Assembly (NCBI GenBank): GCA_949317995.1 | Contig: OX439036.1 | Coordinates: 110,153,669-110,217,668 of the forward strand | Length of the DNA: 64,000 nucleotides | Direction: 5' to 3' | Source of the DNA: Acholoe squamosa | Lineage: Eukaryota > Annelida > Polychaeta > Phyllodocida > Polynoidae | Part shown: positions 45,863 through 56,515 of the stretch, one piece after another | Layout: every line of letters begins with the position of its first letter | Position numbering within the stretch: position 1 is the stretch's first letter | Notes under the pieces: model-generated | What the model saw: only the letters and a program-made list of their open reading frames with translations | Databases searched by the model: none | Told to the model about the DNA's origin: nothing | Translations under genes and position numbers: made by a program

Positions 45863-46598
45863 ATGTCTTATTCAAGGATGGCCCTCGTAAGGGCGGATCT
45901 TGTTCCCCGAGAAAAAAGCCCTTCTTTTGTTACTCCTTCCTCTCCTCCCCAGCCTGGACCTAGTGTTCAAGACCAGTACTACAGCACTCAACTTTTAAGA
46001 GAAGGTTTAACTCCTGATTCCAGCCTGGTTCAAGTCCGGAACCACCTTCAAAGTAAAGCACACGAGGTGCTTAACTCTCCTAACCTCAAACTGAAGGAAA
46101 AGTTAAGACAGTACAATCAACTTATGATAAAGTCGGGAATTTTAACTAAAAAAGCCAAGGCCTTAGGACAACGTAGGGAAGGTCCCTATCCTGGTCGAGC
46201 AGTAGGACAAGGACCTGCAGCAGCAGCAGCAGCTAGGGGTGTGAACAATTCTTTACAGAGAATTATCTCGTCACGGAAGTCAAATATTGAATTGGAACAG
46301 AGACGGAGAAATATATGTTAACGGGGAACGTGTGCCTGGAACTGACATAACAGATTTGTTAGCTTTTGCTGCCAGACCAAAGTCTTTGAAAAAGGACCAA
46401 CCTAAAGGAAGCCAGGTCTTCATGAGAGCAGTTAAAAGGCTGAACCCCACCTTAAAATTTGTCAAAAACAAGTCGGCTTTTGCAGGGCACAGTCCTTCCT
46501 TTGCTGCCAGTCCCTTAAAAAAAGCTTCCCCTATTAAGAAAAGGAAAGTAAGTCAAAAAGGAACTGGACGTAAGTTTATATGGCGCACAAGGCTTTGA
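45863..46598 (+). pseudogene. Conserved Polinton protein of unknown function, frameshifted
   Basis: The first frame 45863-46321 is Pro/Ser-rich then helical (YNQLMIKSG), with a short alanine run. The second frame 46287-46598 begins with WNRDGEIYVNGERVPGTDI TDLL, a signature I associate with a protein found beside the integrase in many animal Polintons. The two overlap by 35 bases and should be one ~245-codon protein, so a frameshift near 46290-46310 is likely; I see no obvious slippery heptamer that would make it programmed. The C-terminus is strongly basic (PIKKRKVSQKG), which suggests nucleic-acid binding or nuclear import. It overlaps the integrase start by 19 bases. Confidence 0.75.
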
Positions 46599-47641
46599 AA
46601 AAAGATGTCCTCAGGTTTTACACAGATCCTAAACAACCTGGAAGTTTTACCAGTGTATCTAAACTTCAACGTCATCACTTCAAGAAAACAAAGAAAAAAA
46701 ACATAGAACAAGCTTTGGAAGATGTAGACGCTTACACCAGACACAAACCTTACAAGAGAAGATTTCCTAGAAGAAAAACACAAACATGGGGCATAGACAA
46801 ACAGTGGCAACTTGATCTCATAGACATGCGAGAATTTTCAAAGGAAAACAAAGGATACCAGTACATTCTAGCGGGAATAGACGTTTTTTCAAGGTATGGT
46901 TTTGGACAACCTGTGAAAAGTAAGAGAGCTGATGCCGTGACAGAGGCTTTCAAAAAAATGAGCAAAGAAAGAAAACCTCAACAAATTCAAACTGACAAGG
47001 GCAAAGAGTTCGTCAACAAAATTTTCAAAAAACACTGTGAAGATCAAAACATCAATTTTTTCACAGGAGAGAACGACGACGTGAAGTGTGCCTTAGCCGA
47101 AAGGTTCAACTCTACTTTACAAGGAAAAATGTGGATCTCTCATTTCAATAACTACAAATGAGTTGACTTGGTTAAGTCCTACAATCTGACTTACCACAAA
47201 ACCTTAGGCGCTGCCCCTTCAGACATAAATAAAGACAACTCTGAAGTCTTGTTCTATAGGTTGTACGATCAACCTCAAAAGAAAAAGGTTCCTGTCCTTC
47301 AGTTGAAGAGAAAAAATCAAGTGCGAATGTTGAAAACAAAGAAAACATTTAACAGAGGGTACGAACCTAACTGGACTGAGGAAATATACACAGTCGACGA
47401 TATTTCGCCCAAAGGGTACCACCTGAAAGATCTCCTTGGAGAAGAGATAAAAGGAAGCTTCTACGAACCTGAAGTTCAGAAGGTGCAAGTCCATCACGGA
47501 AGACGCTACAACATAGAAAAAATAGTAAAATACAGAGGAAAAGGCAAGAAAAGAGAAGCCTTGATCAAGTGGAAGGGTTATGGAGACAAGTTTAACTCTT
47601 GGGAACCTGTCAAGAACATAGACAAATGGCGTTTACCTTAA
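46580..47641 (+). pseudogene. int: Retrovirus-like integrase (Polinton INT) with C-terminal chromodomain, nonsense mutation
   Basis: The catalytic core shows D79 (WQLDLIDM), D139 (QTDKGKEF) and E174 (ALAERFNSTL), an exact D..D35E spacing. The C-terminal chromodomain (47507-47620: YNIEKIVKYRG, ALIKWKGYG, NSWEP) has the aromatic residues expected for methyl-lysine binding and could steer integration to histone-marked chromatin. An in-frame TGA at 47159-47161 splits the gene where the family has a Trp-like position (NYK-stop-VDLV), so full-length enzyme is not made. No HHCC zinc finger is evident at the N-terminus. It overlaps its upstream neighbour, and the minor capsid gene starts inside its last 16 bases. 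Confidence 0.95.
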
Positions 47642-48913
47642 CTTTACCTAGTAACTCGTCTATGAACGTGTTTCCTGACAACACTTTAACTAGTTACAAT
47701 ACAATTTTGGCAGAATACATTAACTCTCCTACTCAGTTAGAGTGTGCTCTTCAAGAAATAACCTGTCCTACCACGTGGTACAACATCAAAGAAGAACCCA
47801 TTCTCTTGGCAGAGGGAGAAAACGACCTGACAAACAACCTCCGCACTGTAGTAGCTTTATTAAACAAACACAGAAGAGAATTTTTTCCTCTGGGAAAACC
47901 AGGAGCCCATAGTGTCTTCAGTAGAGCTTCAAGCTCTACATCAAATCTATCAGCCCAATCTGCTTTGAAGAGAGGAGTAAAAATAACAAAAAACCTACGT
48001 CATGTCAACCCTGTGGGATCGACTGAAACCATTCCTCCTGCTGGTCCTGAAAGTGAAAGTCCACCAACTCCTGCTGCTGCGACTGAGACGCCATCTGGAG
48101 GATTCACTTCTAACCAACCCACGCCAGAGAAGGAGGAGAAGGAAGAGGAGGAGGATAAGGGGGAGCGTGACACGGCAGGCAGAGAGAAGAGGGAAATATC
48201 GTCGGCTGTGGCTGAAGTGATGTCTATGGATGACAGGGGAAAAAGGTCTGTTTCTTTTTTTGAAGAAAACGCCGTCTTCACAGACTCTGCTCATGTTTCT
48301 CCTCTCTCTCCCAGTCAGTTACAGGCTGTGAAAATATGTACACGCTTCAAAGAAATTAGCAGATACCTCTCTAAGTATTACTTCAAGGAAGGTAGTACCT
48401 ACAATATGTTTGCCTTAGAAGGTGTGAACCTGGAAAGCAACTCAGAGTTGATAGGATACTTGAACAGGACCATAAATAAACTACAGAGCATGTTGGTGAG
48501 AAAACTAAGAAACTACAGGAAAAACAACAAAGCCACCGTGTTTCACTACAACAGATACACAATGAAAAGTGTAGTTTCCTTGCCTCCTGGTGTGGTCATG
48601 CAACTCCCAGAAAACACAAAGCCCCTACGTGGTAGACCTTCAGTACAAAAGTCGATGTGCTTTCGTGTACTCTGACATAGTCAAGCACAGTCTTGTGGGT
48701 GACTCTAAAGCACCCCTTCTGAGGCAAATCAACATAAATCGCTACAACGGTGACATGCAAACCATAAGTTTCCAGGACTTGATATATCTGCCAGTCACTA
48801 AAACCACCTTCAGACAGATAGGGATATACTTAAGAGACAAGACTGGGGAACCGATACCATTTGAAAGCGGATAAGTGTCGGTGGTACTTGCCTTCAAACC
48901 TCTTCAAGGATAG
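47626..48913 (+). pseudogene. Minor capsid (penton-like) protein of Polinton, frameshifted and with a late stop
   Basis: Start MAFTLTLPSNSS at 47626 matches the usual TLPSNSS opening. YNTILAEYINSPTQLECALQEI follows as in the family, while a Pro/Glu/Lys-rich acidic region (about residues 135-195) is a lineage insertion. The conserved C-terminal part (FVYSDIVKHSLVGD, APLLRQI, YLPVTKTTFRQIGIYL, PIPFESG) is in another frame, so a frameshift lies near 48610-48640. TAA at 48872-48874 then interrupts the last segment, and the natural stop appears to be TAG at 48911-48913. The family forms the fivefold vertices of the capsid. It overlaps the integrase 3' end. Confidence 0.88.
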
Positions 48914-48925
48914 GAGTATATCACC

Positions 48926-49395
48926 ATGCTTCACTACTATGGAACACCTCCATACCTGGCCCCTAGGGGTCAGTACGCTGAATACTACAGAAAATCACAG
49001 TTTGGGAAAGGTGCTTTACCAGCGTACGGCGGCAGGGGCAGACAAAGAGGGCACGGACTTGGCTCGTTAATAGATGGTTTACTGAGAGGAGCTGTTCCCC
49101 TCTTAAGTAAAATAGGACGCTCAGCTGCCAAATCTGCAGGCAAAGCCTTGCTCACTACAGGAGCTGGAGTCTTGTCCGACGTGGTATCAGGAAAAGGCTT
49201 CAAGAAAAGTGTAGTTAGGAGAAGTAAACAACAGGCAAAAGCTTACTCGAAAGGGCTGCTTCTTCTGCTCAAGGATACATAAGAGGTACATCTGGACCTC
49301 CTCCAGTCAAACGACGAGCAACCGGCAAGCCCGGAGGACGTAAGGGGCAACGCGGCAGAGGAAGAGGACAAGCTAGAGGAAGGACCTTGTTCTAG
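48926..49395 (+). pseudogene. Basic, glycine-rich virion-associated protein, frameshifted near the end
   Basis: The first frame 48926-49282 begins MLHYYGTPPYLAPRGQYAEY, then GLGSLIDGLLRGAVPLL, an amphipathic segment resembling internal minor capsid/core proteins placed between penton and major capsid genes in Polintons. The second frame, reached by a shift near 49240-49255, gives a tail rich in Arg and Gly (KRRATGKPGGRKGQRGRGRG) and stops at TAG 49393-49395. The Arg/Gly tail suggests DNA condensation. A comparison with adenovirus pVI/core proteins is suggestive only. The major capsid ATG follows 2 bp later. Confidence 0.65.
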
Positions 49396-49397
49396 TC

Positions 49398-50707
49398 ATG
49401 AGTCTCCTTCATCCCAAGGGTCAGGTATGTGCAGTAGGTGAACTAGACCTACACGCCTTGCCTGTCACTCAAAAGGACATATTAAAGTGTCAAAAAATAA
49501 CCAAAACTACCAACAATGCCCTCACTCCACACACTGATTCATTTGACTTCACCTTCGAACCAAGCAACCTGTACACAGACCTCTCAGAAACTGAGTTGTA
49601 CATGGAACTGGAAGCCGTGGCGGCAGACGGAACAACTCACCTTGCCGTCGGCATAGAAGCTGCTCCAGTCAACAACTTGGCACACGTTCTCTTTGCTTCC
49701 TGTCAGTTGCTGATAAATGGGGAGAAAGTCACCGGCAACAATGAAGACTATGGTCTCAAGGCCTACATTTTGGACACAATTTGTTGCAACAAAGAAGACA
49801 AAGAGACTCGACTGAAAGGGTGTCAAAAGTACATGAAAGACACCTGTGGTCACATGGAAGCCAGAGCGGGCGACAATGCAGGATGGACGGCACGGAGTTC
49901 AGTGCCCGCAACAAACATGCCTTAGTAATGAAGCCGCACCTGGATTTAATTAAACAGTGCAAGGTGCTGCCTCCGAACTGTGAAATCAAGTTCATATTCG
50001 AAAAAAATCAGCCCAATTACTACATGATGCAAGCAGCCGATCAAAACTACTGGGTCAAAATCACCAAAGCTGAAATGACACTTCTCCAAAAATGTGTCGA
50101 CGACGAGGTGGTAAAAACTCACGTCAGCAGTGTCAGGAATCCACATTGGGGCCCTTTCAACTATCACATAGCCAGGTGTAAAGTAACTAAACACACTTTG
50201 GACGGCGGCTCACAAGACTACAGTTGGACTCAACCTGACACTACTCAGATCCCCACCAGGATAGTCTTGTGTATGATAAAGGAAACAGCAGCTGCTGGGA
50301 CTAAGACAGAAAATCCTTTCAACTGCAGGCATTTCAACGTGAAGGAAATATGCGTGAGATATGACGATCAAAAGTTTGAGTTGAAGACCGACTTCGAAAC
50401 AGGCAACTGGATCAGGGCCTATAGTCAAATGTTCATAGACAGTGGGCTGTCGGCTTTGGGGCAAGACTGTGGTATAACTTTGGAAGATTTCAAAGATGGG
50501 TATTCCTTCTTTGTTTTCGACCTCACCCCAGACAGAGCACCTGAAGACAGTCGTATAAATCTCATCAAGCAAGGAAAGCTGGGCATTTCCCTTAGGTTTG
50601 CCGCCCCGACTACTCATGCCATATCTGCCGTCTTGTGTTCCTTCTACGACAACAACATCCAACTGACGGCTGACTGTCTTCCTGTCACAGACTACCACAT
50701 GAACTGA
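49398..50707 (+). pseudogene. Major capsid protein (double jelly-roll) of Polinton, frameshifted
   Basis: Frame one (49398-49925) carries the N-terminal jelly-roll (LDLHALPVTQKDI, FDFTFEPSNLYTDLSETELYME). Frame two (about 49880-50707) carries the second half (KPHLDLIKQCKVLPPNCEIKF, FFVFDLTPDR, GKLGISLRFAAPTTHAISAV) ending YHMN. The shift is near 49880-49910. The FDLTPD...LGISLRF pattern near the C-terminus is characteristic of the Polinton MCP, the hexon-like trimer-former of the shell. Total ~435 codons is a normal length. It lies 2 bp after the preceding stop and 8 bp before the protease ATG, as in other Polintons where capsid and protease are adjacent. Confidence 0.92.
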
Positions 50708-50715
50708 GAAAAAAA

Positions 50716-51180
50716 ATGAGAACTTCAGACATAACAGGTGCACTGGGAAACCATCCACACACAAGGCGTTTCTACCTGGGAACTTTTGCCAGTAATCAAT
50801 GTCCTAAAAAAACAATTCCCTCTACATGTTTCGTCAGTAACACAGATCCAAGCTCTAAACCTGGTCAGCACTGGGTGGCATTTTACGTTTCTCATGACGG
50901 GAATGTGTTCTACTTTGATCCCTATGGCTTACCTCCATTAACTATATATCACCAGAGGTTCATGCAGAAGTCGTCAGATGGTCACGGGTCGTTCAGCAGA
51001 AAACAAGTGCAAAACTTTTACGCTAAAACGTGTAGAGCCCACTGCATTAACTTCCTCATACAGACATGTCGGACCAAGGACCCACACCACACTGTGAAAA
51101 GGTTTTCTCAGGTCCCCTTCAACTTAATGGACAAAATAGTCAGGCCCTTGCTGAGGAAAAGAGAGAAGAAGAGGCAATGA
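50716..51180 (+). CDS. Adenovirus-type maturation cysteine protease (Polinton PRO)
   Basis: 154 codons, intact. Catalytic residues visible: H52 in HWVAFY, D68 in YFDPYG, a Gln at 97 or 99 and C110 in RAHCINFL, the adenain order His-Asp/Glu-Gln-Cys. The basic C-terminus is LRKREKKRQ. The enzyme cleaves capsid and core precursors in particle maturation. Its stop overlaps the next ATG (ATGA, 51177-51180). It is the best-preserved conserved enzyme in the element, with no frameshift. Confidence 0.93.
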   Translation: MRTSDITGALGNHPHTRRFYLGTFASNQCPKKTIPSTCFVSNTDPSSKPGQHWVAFYVSHDGNVFYFDPYGLPPLTIYHQRFMQKSSDGHGSFSRKQVQNFYAKTCRAHCINFLIQTCRTKDPHHTVKRFSQVPFNLMDKIVRPLLRKREKKRQ

Positions 51181-51491
51181 ATTTCGAGATGAGTCCAGAA
51201 GAAGTAGCAGTCAAAGCAGACGTGAGCAATCTTTTGGTGAAAGGGAAAGTTAAACATGAATTGGACGTGATAGACGGGCTTCAGAGCACGGCGGAAGTGA
51301 TAGACAAGATTCTCATGATTATGGCCGAGTTAATGGACAAAGTGGTAGCCCTGGAGGAGAACGACATAGGAAGAAAGGCCTTGAAGGATTTAATGGAGAG
51401 AATGCGGGCCTTAGAGGACCGTAGTCAAAGTCCTACTCCAGCTAAGACCGGGTGCAGTTGGTACTGCAACAAGAATTCATTTTCCATATAA
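51177..51491 (+). CDS. Small coiled-coil protein, last gene of the rightward arm
   Basis: 104 codons from the ATG at 51177, chosen for its ATGA overlap with the protease stop; the longer upstream frame (from 51066) would overlap the protease extensively. Helix-rich with heptad-like hydrophobics (VIDGLQSTAEVIDKILMIMAELMDKV) and acidic/basic stretches, likely a coiled coil. Family not recognised. Intact. AATAAA follows at 51567-51572. Confidence 0.6.
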   Translation: MNFEMSPEEVAVKADVSNLLVKGKVKHELDVIDGLQSTAEVIDKILMIMAELMDKVVALEENDIGRKALKDLMERMRALEDRSQSPTPAKTGCSWYCNKNSFSI

Positions 51492-51566
51492 TATCCATGT
51501 ACTCTGCTTGCAAGCATATCTGATTATAATGATTCATACCTAGCATGTACTCTGATAGGAAGAAAT

Positions 51567-51572
51567 AATAAA
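51567..51572 (+). terminator. Polyadenylation signal of the rightward arm
   Basis: AATAAA about 75 bp beyond the last stop, inside an A-rich stretch before the right TIR. Confidence 0.5.
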
Positions 51573-51631
51573 AAGATTGAATTAAAAACAACCGAGTTGT
51601 GTCTTTGTTGCATTTAATCTCATATCAAAAT

Positions 51632-52025
51632 AATGAGTCATAAGTATTGCGTAAATCCATAGGAACATTGCATCAGAACATGAGTCATGGTTATTGTGTA
51701 ATTTCTTTCAAGGATTGCACAATACACCTTCATACATAGGTCATACGTTTTTGCAAGTAGGTTAGTAGGTCACTTCCGGTTTGCAAGTAGGTCAACCCTA
51801 GGTATTGTGCAATTCTTTTAATTTATGCAACTAGGTCAGGTTACTAGGTCAAATGAAATCCAGCTCTCTGATTGGTCGAAAAAACTAGGTCATGACCTTA
51901 TGACGTCACTTCCTGTCAAATCCAGCCCTCTGATTGGTTAAAACTAGGTCACTTCCGGTCTACCAGTAGGTCATGACCTAGTTAGTAGCTAATCCATTGC
52001 GCTGACTTTGCATGTATATACTACT
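51632..52025 (-). repeat. Right terminal inverted repeat of the Polinton
   Basis: About 394 bp, the inverted partner of 34086-34466. Its inner part has a short duplication-like insertion (around 51685-51700) absent from the left copy. Divergence between the two ends indicates that time has passed since the last replication. Confidence 0.93.
51887..51979. promoter_or_regulatory. Cluster of transcription-factor-like sites in right TIR
   Basis: AGGTCATGACCT occurs twice (51887-51898 and 51968-51979), with TGACGTCA at 51901-51908 and ETS- and CCAAT-type words between. In the left TIR the inner palindrome has decayed by one base (aaggttatgacct), so the right end keeps the more regular form. Confidence 0.5.
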
Positions 52026-52031
52026 CCTTAC
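52026..52031. repeat. Right 6-bp target site duplication of the Polinton
   Basis: CCTTAC follows the terminal CT. The same hexamer occurs once, uninterrupted, at 28185-28190 in a paralogous copy of the host repeat, which is the empty-site form. Confidence 0.95.
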
Positions 52032-54534
52032 ACATATCCGTATCTAACACCATATATGTATATGTGTAAGAATCCCTGAATGCATATGGGTGGTAGGTTT
52101 TAGAGGGTGAGGGTAAACCTATAAAATCTGTAATAGTGGGGGAAAGGGGGGGTGGCCAGAATCTTCACAGAAACAATGGAGAATTATTTGGTTAAGCCTA
52201 TGCTTTATATGTATAAAATGAAAGGGCCACTATTGGCACACACTGCATAGCTCATGCCATTGATATCGTATTGCTCCAATGCCTAGCAGAGTTCATATGA
52301 TAGATGTGCAAGGTGGGGACCTGAGCCAACGTCTATTAACCCGACTTGGGTAGCATGTCAGCTACCTTCATCCTGCAATGAAATCTGACACAGGTGGGAT
52401 ATAATTCTCAATCAATGCTAGGTCTCTTTTCCTGAAGCACTCCATGATTTTCATTATCTTTTATTACCATGCAATGAAGTATGGGCCTATGATATGCAAC
52501 ATCTACAAAAGGAACCCAAAAGGAAAAATGGGGTATTCAGCAAAAAAATAAACTTAAATTGACCTTCATAGCAATCTCCCTCATGCTAGCACCAGTGGAC
52601 AAACCTCACGGCCCTGAAATACATAGCATTGGCAGACCTCGGCCATGGCGCTATGGAGAGTTTCATCACTGTTTCAGGTAGAAGGCCCTGATGGTCCTGA
52701 TTGAAGGCCCTGATGGCCATCAGGATACAGCTACAGGCTGCTGATGGTGGCTGGCCTCGTTATTAGTCCAATTAGGTCATGACAAGTCATGACATCACAG
52801 GCAGTGATGGTTCAGATTGACAGGCTTTTTTCAAGGCACCAACTGGTCCAAGGCCAGTCCGCGACTCAAACCAGTGACCTTACTGCCAACATCAGGCATG
52901 CTTGCCCTTACACATCTTGGGATAGCTGCACAATTATTGAATGAGTTTTATCTAAAGAAGAGGTGTGTATGATATTATGTTCTTTCTTTTTCCATCATTA
53001 CAAAATGTAAAAAAAAAAAACAATTTTTCCATCCCTATCAATTTTAAAAGTGGATTTACAAACACTTTAGACCGGTGTCTTCCTCTTCTAATAAATAATT
53101 CTAGGGTCCTGGTTTTTGATAGCCGGAAGTGTAAATAATCTATAAATACCCCTGTAAGTAGGCAGTACAACCATCTGTACCTACACCAAAATGCTCTTCT
53201 AGAATGAAAGTTCATACCTATAACAGCTACCACTGTAATGCAGAATAAAAAGCACTATACTGTATATCCACATGGTGGGCTGACAGTGTATACACACCCG
53301 GAATATTTAGTTGGATGTCAGCTATAGTAGACCTAACCTCACACATGAAGGGGAGGGACATAACGGAGTGGCCTTCCTCACTACTTAAAGCCGACGAGAG
53401 ACAGGGTTGGGGACTGGCAGGATCTGGGACAGCTGCTACCTATGCACACTCAGATCTGGCAATATCAAACATTTTTTTATGTTCCTGCAAGGATAAGATC
53501 TGAAGTCCCTAACTACTGACTGAATCGGCCCCATTTGCGGTCGCCTTAAATATGCTACAGAACTCAGCATATGATATTTTGTGCAGCCCGTATAGAACTG
53601 AGTGAATTAAGGAATTGAGTGAAATAGGAAATAAGAAGAGAAAATGAGAGGTAGAATTTAACTTAATAAATCATGAGACATAGGCAAAATAAAGTTCAAG
53701 TGCCCCTACAGGAGAAAAGCCGGGATATAGCATATATTTTGGCAAACACAACTTCAATCAATTTTTTCACACTGCACTGGTCAATGGGTATGCAGTACTT
53801 ATGTCAATACCTAGTGTAGACATATAGATTTACAGCCTCATATGGAGTTACAGAACAGGAGGCAGTTTCCTCACAAACTACGACTGCTCCCCTTCAAATC
53901 GTAGTGGGAAGTGTTGTAATATTGCCATTACAATACTTTGATGGTCACTAATCCCTGCACACGTAGGACTTTTCTAGCAATACTTATGTAATGACTGCAT
54001 TAGTGCTAATCATACAGAGCAGTCCTAGGGAATTACCTTTGATTACTGACACTATTTTTGAAGATTTCAATTCATAGTGACTGAGTGTACTTGTAGTACC
54101 TTAAGAAACCAAAGGGAGACGTTTTAAATGGCTCCGAATGAGTTACTCCGAGCCCTGCAAAACCCAAAAGAAAAGTTATGATCCAAAAGTCAGTTATTTT
54201 ATCTGCCATTGAAGCTTATCCATCTCATTGCAAAAATTCTATTGTATTAGAAATGGTGAAGAAGGAAACGGGTTTTCTTGACATTTTCAACCAGGTTCAC
54301 CTTAGGACTTGCCTTGTGGGATTAAGGTTTCTCTTTAGGCTATCTAGGGAAATAGGCCTGTCACTTAGAGCACATGGCATTATGATGAAGACTTCTTGAT
54401 AGCAATAACATGGGGCAATAATTTCTAGATTGGGGCAGGGTAGTTCTACATTCTTTTTTATCATATTGGCTATTGTATTCTGCTGTAATATCAGGCAGAC
54501 CTGTCCTGATATTAAAGAACGAACCCTATAAAGT

Positions 54535-54720
54535 CTGTTAATGTAGGAGTGCATCCTGCCCTTTGGTCGTCATGATACAACAATGAAATGCTGGTGAAGT
54601 GCCCCATAAGGTTGGCATGATGCGTGAATGTAGCCCCAGTGATTTACTTACCAGAGCTACATACATGTATCATGCCATCCAATCGGCATTTCGAAATTGC
54701 TCAGCAGTTTAAACTGTTGT
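54535..54720. mobile_element. Fold-back family B copy, paired with 21790-21970
   Basis: Same position in copies 1 and 3, with CATGATGC-type arms. Confidence 0.6.
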
Positions 54721-55180
54721 ACAACTGTGCAACCAGTTATTGAGGTGTAGACTATGGCTTGATGTAGGTTGATCAATTCAATCCAGAGCTGATAACCTTC
54801 AGGGGCTCATTTCAGTGTATTATTTACCAAAAATCCCAGTGGTCAGAGTAAAAAAATATAAAAATAAGATTTTATATTTTTTCTATTTTGCCAAAAATCC
54901 AAGCAGCGGATCTGTAATCCAAGTTATTATAATTAAATGGCCTAACTAGAAAAATCTATTTGTAGGATATATACATGAAAACCATTGATAGAATTGTACT
55001 ATGCTGAAGCCTTGAACTCTGGATCCTCCACATCCCATGCCAACTTGTTACCACTGTACTACAGATTCTGGTGTAGATTTGTCTGTTAAAAGGCCATCAT
55101 GTGCTTTTCATTACAGGGCACCTTGCACCTACAGCTAAGAGAATATGTAATTCCCTTTGGATGCTTGTTAATTGATTGTC

Positions 55181-55250
55181 TGGTTAGCTCAGTTGGGAGA
55201 GCAGATGTTTCCAAATGCAGGGATCGTGAGTCCAATCTCAGCCCAAGCCT
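55181..55250 (+). repeat. tRNA-like sequence, paralogue of 22930-22994
   Basis: Same A-box word. The B-box here reads GATCGTGAGTCCAATC, further from consensus. Confidence 0.5.
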
Positions 55251-56515
55251 ATGTTTTGCAGTTGCATTGAGCCTGCTGGTTCCAGTAATGAAGTTGCAAC
55301 AGGCACAGTCAAAGGGGAACAAGCTTCATTCATATTCATTAGCACATGAGAGAATACACCGGCCAATACACCAATCAGTGAGGCCACTACCTTATGAGAA
55401 AATGATCCAGGATCATTTTAGAGGAGGCATTGCAGTGATTTAATAAGAAATCTTTCAGGCCCACTATAGGGCCTGGAAGATCGAGGCTGGTCCATGCAGA
55501 TAAAGAAAGTCTGGATGTGATAGACTGTCTATTAGTCAATTTCCTACAGTTTAAAGCATATTTTATTGGTCGTCAGAGATTTCAAAACTACCCCCGGATC
55601 AGAATCGAAGTCATAAATGGCATTACCTTCACTGTCTCATTGGTTTAGTTGGATTTACAGCCTCTAACACAAGAAGGAGCTGGGACTGGTAGGTCTGACA
55701 TGATTTGTCACTACAGGGGCTTATATAACAGGTTCTGGGTCCATCTGTAACCTCTGTACTAGTGAGGAAGACCTTACCCTAACGCTAAATGACCTCTCAG
55801 GAGACAAAGCGTTCACCATTAATTTCAGAGATTCCTCATGGTGCAGTGTTTTTCTGTACTGTTGTGTTGCTTTTTGTTGTTGTTGTTTGTTCCCTTTGTT
55901 GTTTTTTTTGTTGTTTTTTTTTGTGGGGATGGGGCTTGTTTAACCACTTCCCACATGTTGGTTCACTCTGCATTCAGGGATGACTGATACAATCAACAGT
56001 CAATTTCAGAATGTACCCACACTTTAGTGCGCAGTTTACATTCTCAATTACTGGAACAATTTCCTTCTCCTTCCAATGATTTCCAGACACAATTTGCATG
56101 TCAAGGATAATAAAGCATGCCATCACAGAATTTGCATCTTAACAAGAAGGGAAGTTGGCCACTTAAGTTCTGTAAACCTACATAAGGGTTAGGTACTTGA
56201 GGATGTAGAGGGACAGTAACAGGGTGAACCCTACTATAAAGGCAGAAATACTTGACAATTTTGGATTAATGGCACTTTATATTGCCCCTTTGGTCTATAA
56301 CAACCCTTTCAGGATCAATGATACAGGATTGCGTCATTCCAATCGGTCGTCACATTGCTCCAATGAAGTGCTGCTGAGTCTGCTCATCTGCACTTCATTT
56401 GAGCATCATGCCAACCCTCCGGGAGAATATCAACCCTGTATGGTTGACATGATGTATGAATGCATCATAATGACCAATTGGCTTGATGCATTAATGCATT
56501 AGCTTAAAGGGTAAC

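Larger units (their letters stand above)
34086..52025. mobile_element. Maverick/Polinton giant DNA transposon, nearly full length but degraded
   Basis: Inverted ends start 5'-AGTAGTATATAC and are flanked by the 6-bp duplication CCTTAC, as expected for Polintons. The element carries the family's defining set: protein-primed DNA polymerase B, DD35E integrase with chromodomain, FtsK/HerA-type ATPase, adenovirus-type cysteine protease, and major and minor jelly-roll capsid proteins. Three transcription units run leftward (34541-41928) and twelve rightward (42260-51491), diverging at about 42 kb. At least nine genes carry frameshifts or in-frame stops. Proteins of this kind are known to build virions and carry out self-synthesis and integration; whether this lineage made particles is inference. 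Not autonomous in its present state. Confidence 0.97.
52032..56515. repeat. Composite large repeat, copy 3, right part
   Basis: Continues copy 3 after the Polinton. 52032-52560 matches 28191-28740, 52880-53115 matches 18440-18696, 53130-56100 matches 20490-24000, and 56130-56510 matches 30110-30500 including the closing fold-back B. No gene; open frames match their paralogues only as repeats. Confidence 0.8.

Noticed and set aside
46287-46321. Programmed -1 ribosomal frameshift between overlapping frames
   Set aside because: No clear XXXYYYZ slippery site or downstream pseudoknot; other genes of the element are also frameshifted, so mutation is simpler.
46580-47641. Endogenous retrovirus as the source of the integrase
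   Set aside because: No LTRs, gag, reverse transcriptase or envelope; the neighbours and DD35E-chromodomain layout are those of a Polinton.
51066-51176. Upstream extension of the last rightward gene
   Set aside because: It would overlap the protease for 115 bases, whereas the ATG at 51177 gives the usual ATGA overlap.
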